A stretch of DNA of 9,170 nt, taken from assembly GCA_013290035.1 (NCBI GenBank), contig JABCYT010000094.1:1-9170 (forward strand), written 5' to 3'. This document shows positions 1-5,557 of this stretch, piece by piece; position 1 is the stretch's first letter, and every line of letters begins with the position of its first letter. A program made the translations under genes and the position numbers. The DNA is from Alphaproteobacteria bacterium (lineage in GTDB: Bacteria; Pseudomonadota; Alphaproteobacteria; Reyranellales; Reyranellaceae). Below the pieces are notes generated by a model. That model had not been told where the DNA came from, did no database searches, and saw only the letters and a program-made list of their open reading frames with translations.

Positions 1-140
1 ATGGCATCGACCACGTTGTAGGCAGCCACGGAGGGCCGCATGAGGTCGATGAACGATTTTACGTCGGCGTCCGTCAGCGCCAGGCCGACATCGGCCGCCA
101 CCTGGCGCAGTTGCTCTTCGGTTGGAACTTGTACGGCCAT
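1..140 (-). CDS. Probable amidase, N-terminal fragment (cut by window edge)
   Basis: Only the first 46 codons are visible, starting at the ATG at 140-138 and running off the left edge. The peptide begins MAVQVPTEEQLRQVAADVGL and ends AAYNVVDA. Its layout (a 'P-T-x-E-Q-L-R' opening, a 'L-T-D-A-D-V' helix start, then 'V-V-D-A') resembles the helical N-terminus of amidase signature (AS) family enzymes in proteobacteria, which hydrolyse carboxamides to acid plus ammonia. The Ser-Ser-Lys catalytic core would lie beyond the window, so the family call rests on the N-terminus and context. It follows the last ABC transporter gene by 30 bases with a strong ribosome binding site, so it is almost certainly in the same operon and probably acts on the imported compound in the cytoplasm. 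Another helical N-terminus of similar pattern cannot be excluded. Confidence 0.62.
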   Translation of the reverse strand, partial: MAVQVPTEEQLRQVAADVGLALTDADVKSFIDLMRPSVAAYNVVDA

Positions 141-145
141 TATCT

Positions 146-151
146 CCTCCT
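146..151 (-). promoter_or_regulatory. Shine-Dalgarno site of the amidase gene
   Basis: On the minus strand AGGAGG lies five bases before the ATG at 140. It is a perfect consensus site and fixes that start. It sits in the 30-base gap after the upstream ATPase gene, so the amidase is translated independently rather than by stop-start overlap. Confidence 0.8.
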
Positions 152-170
152 CTTGTTTTCAATCGCCGCC

Positions 171-872
171 TTACGGCGCCAGATGATGCATGAGCCGCGG
201 ATCGCTCCTGACCGATGCGGCAGGCCCTTCGAGGGCGATGTGGCCACGGTCCATCACATAAGCGTGCTGGGCGACTTCGAGCGCCAGCTCTATATGCTGC
301 TCGACCAGGATCACCGCCATCTCGCGCGAGAGCTGTTTTAGCCGATCGGCGATCTCCTCGATTACGCCCACCCATACACCTTCGGTCGGCTCGTCGAGCA
401 TCAGGAGCTTCGGCCGGCCCAGCACGGCGCGGCCGATCGCCAGCATCTTGCGCTCGCCGCCCGACAGCGTGCCGGCGGTCTGGGCGAGACGCTGCGCCAG
501 CTTGGGAAAGAAATCGAGCACGTAGTCCATGCCCGAGCGATCGGGTTGGCGCACGCAGCCCAGAGCCAAGTTCTCGCGAACCGTGAGCTTGGCGAAGATG
601 GCATGCTCCTGCGGAACATAGCCGACGCCGCGCCGCACGCGCCGCTCGGCCGGCTCGCCCTCGACCGCCGTGCCGTCGAAGCGGATGGTGCCCGACATCG
701 TCGGCAATTCGCCGAACACGGTCTTCAGCAGGGTCGATTTGCCGGCGCCGTTGCGCCCGAGCACGGCGATCGCGCCTCGTGCAGGCGCCTTGATCGAAAC
801 GCCGAACAGGGCCTGGCTGCGCCCGTAGCCGGCGTTCAGCCCGTCGACCTGCAGGAGTGCGGCGTCAGACAC
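171..872 (-). CDS. ABC transporter ATP-binding protein, LivF/UrtE type
   Basis: This 233-residue cytoplasmic ATPase is the second nucleotide-binding subunit of the importer. It has a Walker A motif GRNGAGKST (about 39-47), Q-loop in YVPQE (about 85-89), signature LSGGE (136-140), Walker B LLMLDEP (156-162) and the H-loop histidine in VEQH (193). The length and the DEPTEG sequence after Walker B match UrtE/LivF proteins. The start is a GTG at 872, overlapping the end of the preceding ATPase gene by 8 bases, so translation is probably coupled. One oddity is the D-loop region: after DEPTEG the protein reads VWVGVIEE, where UrtE proteins usually have a form like IQPSII. The family is clear; the substrate is inferred only from neighbours. 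Confidence 0.93.
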   Translation of the reverse strand: MSDAALLQVDGLNAGYGRSQALFGVSIKAPARGAIAVLGRNGAGKSTLLKTVFGELPTMSGTIRFDGTAVEGEPAERRVRRGVGYVPQEHAIFAKLTVRENLALGCVRQPDRSGMDYVLDFFPKLAQRLAQTAGTLSGGERKMLAIGRAVLGRPKLLMLDEPTEGVWVGVIEEIADRLKQLSREMAVILVEQHIELALEVAQHAYVMDRGHIALEGPAASVRSDPRLMHHLAP

Positions 873-1599
873 GGGTCGTGAACACCTGTTGGACCTTGGT
901 CGAGCGCTGGATGGCTTCGACGTCGCCCTGGTCCAGCACCTTGCCCTGGTCGAGCACGGTCAACTGATCGCAGATGTCGCGGATGAAATGCAGGTCGTGC
1001 TCGACGATGATCAGGGTGCAGTGCGCCTTGATCGGCTCCAGGAGCTTGCCGGTGACATGGCGCTCCTCCGGGCTCATGCCGCCGGTGGGCTCGTCGAGCA
1101 GCAGCAGCTTGGGCTTCAGCGCCAGCGCCATGGCGATCTCCAGCCATTGCTGCTCACCATGGCTCAGCTCGCCCGCCAGGTCGTCGGCGCGGTCGATCAG
1201 GCGGAAGCGCTCGAGCAGGCCGCTCACCTCGCCGTCGAGCGCGCGGCGCGACGACGACAGCAGCAGCCGGGTCAGGCTCTCGCTCGATTGCGTCGCCAGC
1301 AGGACGTTGTCGTAGACCGAGAGCTCGGACAGCACGGCGGTGATCTGGAATTTCAGGCTGAGGCCGGCGCGGGCCCGTTCGTAGGGCGTGACCCGCGTTA
1401 TGTCGTGGCCGTCGAACACGATGGTGCCGGTATCGGCGAAATGAGCCCCGGCGATCGCCTTCAAAAGCGTGCTCTTGCCCGATCCGTTGGGGCCGATCAG
1501 GCCGTGGAAGGTGCCGGCCTCGACGTCGATGTCGACGCCGTCGAGCGCCCGCAGCGTGCGAAACGTCTTGCAGACGCCACGGATCTGCAAAAGCGCCAT
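865..1599 (-). CDS. ABC transporter ATP-binding protein, LivG/UrtD type
   Basis: A 244-residue ATPase that pairs with the LivF/UrtE-type subunit to power the importer. Motifs are Walker A GPNGSGKST (36-44), Q-loop glutamine in LKFQ (85), signature LSHGEQQWLEI (145-155), Walker B LLLLDEPTGGMS (165-176) and H-loop histidine in VEHDL (201). The LSHGEQQWLEI form of the signature, instead of plain LSGGQ, is typical of UrtD-like proteins of urea and amide transporters and favours that branch over true branched-chain amino acid LivG. The ATG at 1599 comes 6 bases after the permease TAA stop, with a weak AGG upstream, so it probably depends on coupling to the permease gene. The length is normal for the family and all catalytic motifs are intact. 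Confidence 0.93.
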   Translation of the reverse strand: MALLQIRGVCKTFRTLRALDGVDIDVEAGTFHGLIGPNGSGKSTLLKAIAGAHFADTGTIVFDGHDITRVTPYERARAGLSLKFQITAVLSELSVYDNVLLATQSSESLTRLLLSSSRRALDGEVSGLLERFRLIDRADDLAGELSHGEQQWLEIAMALALKPKLLLLDEPTGGMSPEERHVTGKLLEPIKAHCTLIIVEHDLHFIRDICDQLTVLDQGKVLDQGDVEAIQRSTKVQQVFTTRV

Positions 1600-1605
1600 G
1601 GCAAG

Positions 1606-2673
1606 TTACCTGCCGCCCCGGCGCCGGCCGTAGGAGCCGATGCGTTCGCGGTCGGACACCAGCATGCCCAGAATCCCCTTGGGCTGGAACATCACGACGG
1701 TCAGCAGCACCAGCCCCAGGATGACCGGCCAGAACTGCTTGATGGCGTCGATGTCCGACAGCACGTAGGACAGCACCTCCACCGTGACCGTTCCGATGAC
1801 CGGGCCGATCAGGGTGCCCGAGCCTCCCAGCAGGCAGTAGAGCACCGCGGTGGTCGAGAGGCCCGGCCCCATGTTGCCCGGCCCGATGAAGCCCTGATGA
1901 TAGCTGTAGAGCGCGCCGCCCAGCCCGGCCACCATGCCGGCGAGCGAAAAGACCAGCGCCTTGAAGAGCTGCACGCGATAACCGAAGAAGGCCAGCCGCT
2001 CCTCGTTCTGCCGCATGCCCGCCAGCACCAGGCCGAGTTGCGACCGCTTGAGAAAGCGCGCGCCCGCATAAACCAGCAGCAACAGTGCCAGCGCCAGGAA
2101 ATAGAAGGCGGCGCCTTCGACGAACTCGTAACTGCCGAACTGCAGCAGCTTGACCGAGGACAGGCCGTTACCGGCGCCGACATACTGCCAGCCCGATACC
2201 AGCCGCTCGGCCGCGTATGAGCCGGTGAGCGTGCCCAGTGCCACAAAGATGCTGGTCGGCGGCTTGCGACCGAGCAACAGGAAGGCCGCGAACAGGCCGG
2301 CCAACAGAAGGCCCACCAGCATGGCAAGCGGCAGCGTTCCCCAGAGCTGGCTGAATTCGAGGTCGCGGCCGACCAGGGCGATGGCATAGCCCGCCACGCC
2401 GAAGAACAAGGCCTGGCCGAAACTCATGATGCCCGACAGGCCCCAGCACAGGTCGAAGCTGATGGCGAGCAGCGACAGGATCAACACGTTGGTCGCAAGC
2501 GTCACGAGATCGGTGCGCTCGCTCAGGACGATCGGCACCGCGAGCGCCACGACCAGCGCCGCCGCCTCGACAAAGGGCAAGACGCGGCGGAACGCCTGCG
2601 AGCGTCCCGCCTGCCGCGCAATACGCGTACGCGCCGGCGCCGCGCCCAGTCCAGGGCCGGCGTCGGTCAGCAT
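1606..2673 (-). CDS. ABC transporter permease, LivM/UrtC type
   Basis: A 355-residue inner-membrane permease forming half of the import channel. After a polar, arginine-rich N-terminus of about 30 residues come many hydrophobic segments. The LivM-family hallmark GLSGIMSFGQALFFGVAGYA lies at about 78-97, and a GLGGALYSYHQGFIGP-type loop lies in the second half. It ends with the usual FQPKGILG stretch and a basic tail. The frame is open 23 codons further upstream to 2742, but I chose the ATG at 2673 because it overlaps the stop of the binding-protein gene by 7 bases and leaves a normal N-terminus. AAGGA directly abuts this ATG, too close for good Shine-Dalgarno spacing, so initiation is probably by coupling. 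It is transcribed with its neighbours. Confidence 0.9.
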   Translation of the reverse strand: MLTDAGPGLGAAPARTRIARQAGRSQAFRRVLPFVEAAALVVALAVPIVLSERTDLVTLATNVLILSLLAISFDLCWGLSGIMSFGQALFFGVAGYAIALVGRDLEFSQLWGTLPLAMLVGLLLAGLFAAFLLLGRKPPTSIFVALGTLTGSYAAERLVSGWQYVGAGNGLSSVKLLQFGSYEFVEGAAFYFLALALLLLVYAGARFLKRSQLGLVLAGMRQNEERLAFFGYRVQLFKALVFSLAGMVAGLGGALYSYHQGFIGPGNMGPGLSTTAVLYCLLGGSGTLIGPVIGTVTVEVLSYVLSDIDAIKQFWPVILGLVLLTVVMFQPKGILGMLVSDRERIGSYGRRRGGR

Positions 2674-3914
2674 TCCTTGGGATCGACCATCTTGTCGCTC
2701 TCGATGACGTCGTAGCGGGTCTTGCCGGCGTCGACTTTGCACTGAGCGATGTACATGTTCATCTTGCAGTGCATCTTGCCCGGCACCATCTCGGCGCCGC
2801 CGCCCGGACCCTGGTCGATCTTGGCGTTGTCCATGGCCGCTCCCACCGCCTCACGCGAAAGATCGCCGTTCGTCTTCTTGGCAGCGGCCTCGTAGAACTT
2901 GATGCCGCGATACATGCCGGTCGCCGCCGAGCCCGCGGTGAACAGGTATTTGGTGTCGGGAAATTTCTTCATGTAATCGGCCTGCAGCTGCTTGCTGAAC
3001 GGATCGTCGATCGACTGGAAATAGTCGAGGCAGCTATAGAGGCCCTCCATCTCCTGCGCCGGATGATAGTTCAGCAGGTTCTCGTCGTAGTAGACGCAGG
3101 AGAGCACGCCGCCGTTCTTCTGGAAGCCCGATTCGTAGAGCTGCTTCACGAACGGCTGCAGGCCGGGCGGGATCACGGTGTTGAACACGCAATCGACCTT
3201 GCCGTCGCGGATCTTGCCGATGGTCGCCGAATACTCGGCCTGGTCGAGCGGGTAGTACTCCTCGAACACGACCTCGCCGCCGTTGGCCTCGATGACCTTG
3301 CGGGCGTACTTGTTCAGGAGCTGTGGCCAGACGTAGTTGGCCGACGGCATGGCGAAGCGCTTCTTGCCCAGCGTCTTGATGAGATAGGGGATCAGCTTGT
3401 CGCACTGTTGCGCCGGCGTCGGACCGGTGCAGTACAGGAACTTGGTGCACTCCTGCCCTTCATAGAGCTGCGGATAGATGTAGAGCGTGCGCCCGCGATT
3501 GACGATCGGATCCTTGATGGCCTGGCGCATCGCCGACGTGATGCCGCCCAGCACGACGTTGACCTTGCGCTCCTGAATGAGCTTGCGCACGTTGCCGACG
3601 GCGATCTTGGGATCGGAGGCGGTGTCTTCGAGATAGAGCTCGATCTGGCGGCCACCGATGCCGCCCGCCTTGTTGATCTGCTCGACCGTGAACTGCGCTA
3701 CCTGCCAGTTGGCGTTGCCCGACGGGGCGATGGCGCCCGTGATGTCGGTGGCGATGCCCATCTTGATCGGATCGGCGGCATAGGCCCTTTCCGGCCGGAG
3801 CAGCCAGCCGCCGCCGCCGGCGATCCAGCCCGCAGCGCCCAACGCGCTTGCGCCCAAGAGCCGACGGCGGCCGGGATTGCGTGGTGCATCGGCGCGATAC
3901 GGTTTGTCAGTCAT
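2667..3914 (-). CDS. Tat-exported periplasmic binding protein, UrtA/AmiC/FmdD-like
   Basis: This 415-residue protein is the ligand-capturing subunit of the importer (periplasmic binding protein type 1 fold, Peripla_BP_6-like). It begins with a Tat-type signal: GRRRLL at 15-20, a hydrophobic stretch, then AYA|ADP with cleavage likely after residue 46. The mature part starts IKMGIATDITGAIAPSG, the usual first strand of this family. The stretch from about 186 to 245 (FAMPSANYVWPQ... GGEVVFEEYYPL... FNTVIPPG) and the late GPGGGAEMVPGKMHCKMNMYIA follow the pattern of amide and urea binding proteins more than of leucine-binding LivJ. Nine cysteines are visible (156, 162, 171, 242, 273, 295, 383, 392, 415), many for this family. 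The ATG at 3914 has an AGGGGAGG site 8 bases upstream and lies 2 bases after the first permease gene. The ligand is unknown. Confidence 0.9.
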   Translation of the reverse strand: MTDKPYRADAPRNPGRRRLLGASALGAAGWIAGGGGWLLRPERAYAADPIKMGIATDITGAIAPSGNANWQVAQFTVEQINKAGGIGGRQIELYLEDTASDPKIAVGNVRKLIQERKVNVVLGGITSAMRQAIKDPIVNRGRTLYIYPQLYEGQECTKFLYCTGPTPAQQCDKLIPYLIKTLGKKRFAMPSANYVWPQLLNKYARKVIEANGGEVVFEEYYPLDQAEYSATIGKIRDGKVDCVFNTVIPPGLQPFVKQLYESGFQKNGGVLSCVYYDENLLNYHPAQEMEGLYSCLDYFQSIDDPFSKQLQADYMKKFPDTKYLFTAGSAATGMYRGIKFYEAAAKKTNGDLSREAVGAAMDNAKIDQGPGGGAEMVPGKMHCKMNMYIAQCKVDAGKTRYDVIESDKMVDPKEC

Positions 3915-3916
3915 GA

Positions 3917-4774
3917 TCAAAGCCTCCCCTGCGTAATGAACCCCTGTGGACGGAACTTCACGATCAGCAACGCAATCACGAACACCAGCGGATCGGCGAG
4001 CACCGGAATGACCAGCCAGGGCAGGCCCGCCGCCATGCCGCCGACGGCGGCGGCGCCCAGCACCGGTCCCTCGAACGTGCCGACGCCGCCCAGCATGACC
4101 GACAGGAACGCCTGCACCAGGAAGCGCGTGCCGATGTCGGCCGAAAGCTGGTAGAGCGGCACGATCAGCGCACCGGCGAGGCCCGCCAGCGCCGCACCGA
4201 AAGCGAAGGTCATGGCGTAAAGCCTGCTCGTCGAAATCCCGCAGGCGCGCGCCAGGTTGGGGTTCTCGAGCGAGCCGCGGACCTGCAAGCCGACCGACGT
4301 GCGCGACAGGAACAGCCAGGTGGCGGCGATGATGCAGATCGTGGTGAGCACGATCACGGCACGCCACGCCGAAAAGTCGACGCCGAACAGCGTGAACACG
4401 CCGGGCAGCGGTTCGGAGATCGACTTGTAATGGCCGCCCAGCAGACCGCGCACGATCTCGCGGATGACGAGCCCGATGGCGTAGGTGCCCAGCATGGCGA
4501 TGATGGGCACGGCGTAGAAACGCCGGATAATCAGGCGCTCGAGCACCAGCCCCACGATCGCCAGCACGATCGGGGCGGCCAGGATACCGGCCCAGGCGGA
4601 CAGTCCACTGCTTTCGAATATGTAGACCGTGTAGGCGCCGAGCAGGACGAACTCGCCGTGGGCGAAATTGAAGATGCCCATCATGCTGGCGATGATGCCG
4701 AGGCCCAGCACGATCAGCACCATGACCGAGATGAAGGCCAGCAGGTCGAACGCGAGCTTGACTTCGATGCCCAT
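3917..4774 (-). CDS. ABC transporter permease, LivH/UrtB type
   Basis: A 285-residue inner-membrane permease, the partner of the LivM/UrtC-type subunit and first gene of the transport operon. The hallmark GIFNFAHGEFVLLGAY sits at about 33-48, and LERLIIRRFYAVPIIAMLGTYAIGLVIRE follows in the middle. The later loop LENPNLARACGIST corresponds to the conserved cytoplasmic loop (usually 'ENPELARLLGI') that contacts the ATPase. About eight hydrophobic segments are seen, and it ends with the family's KFRPQGF tail. The length is normal for LivH/UrtB. The ATG at 4774 is the only plausible start in frame. The nearest purine-rich element, AAAGGGA, is about 13 bases upstream and can pair partly with GTCC just after it (GGAC-GCC-GTCC), so initiation may be weak or controlled. 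Four more transporter genes follow with gaps or overlaps of a few bases. Confidence 0.92.
   Translation of the reverse strand: MGIEVKLAFDLLAFISVMVLIVLGLGIIASMMGIFNFAHGEFVLLGAYTVYIFESSGLSAWAGILAAPIVLAIVGLVLERLIIRRFYAVPIIAMLGTYAIGLVIREIVRGLLGGHYKSISEPLPGVFTLFGVDFSAWRAVIVLTTICIIAATWLFLSRTSVGLQVRGSLENPNLARACGISTSRLYAMTFAFGAALAGLAGALIVPLYQLSADIGTRFLVQAFLSVMLGGVGTFEGPVLGAAAVGGMAAGLPWLVIPVLADPLVFVIALLIVKFRPQGFITQGRL
3923..3930 (-). promoter_or_regulatory. Shine-Dalgarno site of the binding-protein gene
   Basis: AGGGGAGG on the minus strand lies eight bases before the ATG at 3914 and inside the last codons of the upstream permease gene. It is much stronger than the sites of the other transporter genes, which fits a binding protein made in excess over membrane subunits. 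It also decides the start, since the open frame continues far upstream across the permease gene. Confidence 0.75.
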
Positions 4775-4874
4775 GACCCGGACGGCGTCCCTTTCTTGCG
4801 ACAGTCATCGCAGAACGAGCGGGCACCATGCACATTTCAGACCAAGCGCCGTGCGCCCGGCCCTCATTGTCGGA
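4775..4874 (-). other. Intergenic gap between housekeeping block and transport operon
   Basis: This 100-base gap is the longest non-coding stretch in the window and the only likely place for a promoter. On the minus strand it holds a candidate sigma-54 site (separate entry), a small imperfect dyad at about 4798-4811 (GCGA, six bases, TCGC) and a short hairpin GGAC-GCC-GTCC at about 4779-4789 just before the permease start. I see no GC hairpin followed by a T-run, so there is no clear intrinsic terminator for the upstream operon, and read-through is possible. Confidence 0.6.
4829..4845 (-). promoter_or_regulatory. Candidate sigma-54 (RpoN) promoter of the amide/urea transport operon
   Basis: The minus strand reads TTGGTCTGAAATGTGCA. 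It has the GG (4843-4842) and GC (4831-4830) pairs of a -24/-12 promoter separated by exactly ten bases, preceded by TT and followed by A. The consensus is roughly TTGGCACG-N4-TTGCA; the central CAC is not matched. If real, transcription would start near 4818 and give a leader of about 44 bases before the ATG at 4774. Sigma-54 plus NtrC control is common for amide and urea uptake, so the context is favourable. However, GG-N10-GC is frequent by chance in GC-rich DNA and I see no convincing NtrC site in the gap. Confidence 0.35.
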
Positions 4875-5117
4875 CTATTCGACCATCTGGCGGAAGCTGA
4901 AAATGTCGGACTGATGGAGGAAATAGAAGGCGATCCAGAGCACCGCCGCGACGATCGACGTGATGATCGCCTTGCGGACGAGGTCGGGTCGCTCGGGTGC
5001 GCCCCGCTCCTCGCCCTGGCGCGGGTCCTTGAGCTTGCGGACGCCCAGCGGCAGGACCGCGAACAGCACGGTCCACCAGATCACCAGGTAGACCATGAGG
5101 CCGGTAGCCCAGCTCAT
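4875..5117 (-). CDS. DUF1467 family small membrane protein
   Basis: An 80-residue protein of unknown function with two predicted membrane helices: about 5-25 (GLMVYLVIWWTVLFAVLPLG) and about 50-68 (AIITSIVAAVLWIAFYFL). Between them is a charged loop (KLKDPRQGEERGAPERPDLVRK). The WWTVLFAVLPLGVR motif and the position directly after the epimerase gene are those of the DUF1467 family, found mainly in alphaproteobacteria. Its start at 5117 is 11 bases after the mce stop. The Shine-Dalgarno AGGGG (5130-5126) overlaps that stop codon and is well spaced, at 8 bases. It is the last gene of the housekeeping run in this window. No catalytic residues can be recognised; the link to mce is genomic, not biochemical. 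Confidence 0.85.
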   Translation of the reverse strand: MSWATGLMVYLVIWWTVLFAVLPLGVRKLKDPRQGEERGAPERPDLVRKAIITSIVAAVLWIAFYFLHQSDIFSFRQMVE

Positions 5118-5128
5118 GGCGCTTGCCC

Positions 5129-5533
5129 CTAGACCTGCTCGAGTTCGATCAGCGTGCCGATGAAGTCCTTGGGGTGCAGGAACAGCACCGGCTTGTCGTG
5201 CGCGCCGATCTTGGGTTCGCCGTCGCCCAGCACGCGCGCGCCCTCAGCCTTGAGCTTGTCGCGGGCGGCATAGATGTCCTCGACCTCGTAGCAGACGTGG
5301 TGGATGCCGCCGTCGGCGTTGCGGGCGAGGAAGTTGGCGATGGGCGACTTCTCGCCGAGCGGATGAAGCAGCTCGATCTTGGTGTTGGGCAGCTCGACGA
5401 ACACCACGGTGACGCCGTGGGCCGGCTGCGCCTTGGGCGCGCTCACCTTGGCGCCCATCACGGTGCGATAGAGTTCCGACGCCTTGGCGAGGTCGGGCAC
5501 GGCGATGGCGATATGATTGAGGCGTCCGATCAT
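5129..5533 (-). CDS. mce: Methylmalonyl-CoA epimerase
   Basis: A 134-residue single-chain enzyme of the glyoxalase/VOC superfamily. It interconverts (S)- and (R)-methylmalonyl-CoA between propionyl-CoA carboxylase and methylmalonyl-CoA mutase, in propionate and odd-chain or branched amino acid breakdown. The family opening LNHIAIAVPDL supplies metal ligand H7. TKIELLHPLGEKSPIANFL (about 51-69), GGIHHVCYEVEDI (75-87) and the final GTLIELEQV supply the other expected ligands (about E54, H78 or H79, E130). The length is normal and no key residue is missing. The ATG at 5533 has GGAG about 7 bases upstream in the 24-base gap after rnj. Propionyl-CoA carboxylase needs biotin, so the nearby birA is biochemically related, although this neighbourhood mainly reflects conserved gene order. 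Confidence 0.96.
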   Translation of the reverse strand: MIGRLNHIAIAVPDLAKASELYRTVMGAKVSAPKAQPAHGVTVVFVELPNTKIELLHPLGEKSPIANFLARNADGGIHHVCYEVEDIYAARDKLKAEGARVLGDGEPKIGAHDKPVLFLHPKDFIGTLIELEQV

Positions 5534-5557
5534 CGAGCTCTCCAGCGGGCCTGCTGC

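Noticed and set aside
889..2220. Plus-strand frame of about 440 codons rich in Gln, His and Arg
   Set aside because: Lies opposite the ATPase and permease genes. The Gln/His-rich translation is typical of antisense reading of Leu- and Ala-rich coding sequence.
2674..2742. Longer N-terminus for the LivM/UrtC-type permease (start at 2742)
   Set aside because: It would overlap the binding-protein gene by more than 70 bases and add a charged arginine-rich stretch. The overlapping ATG at 2673 is more natural.
4798..4811. Small dyad GCGA-N6-TCGC upstream of the transport operon
   Set aside because: Only four paired bases on each side, with no match to an operator I know; likely chance in GC-rich DNA.
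3915..4835. Possible in-frame upstream extension of the binding protein, giving a 722-residue protein starting at 4835
   Set aside because: The extra part is an alternative frame of the LivH/UrtB-type permease and is Arg/Ala/Gly-rich. The Tat signal and the strong Shine-Dalgarno fix the true start at 3914.
4775..4874. Intrinsic terminator after the DUF1467 gene
   Set aside because: GC-rich short hairpins are possible but none is followed by a run of T on the transcribed strand.
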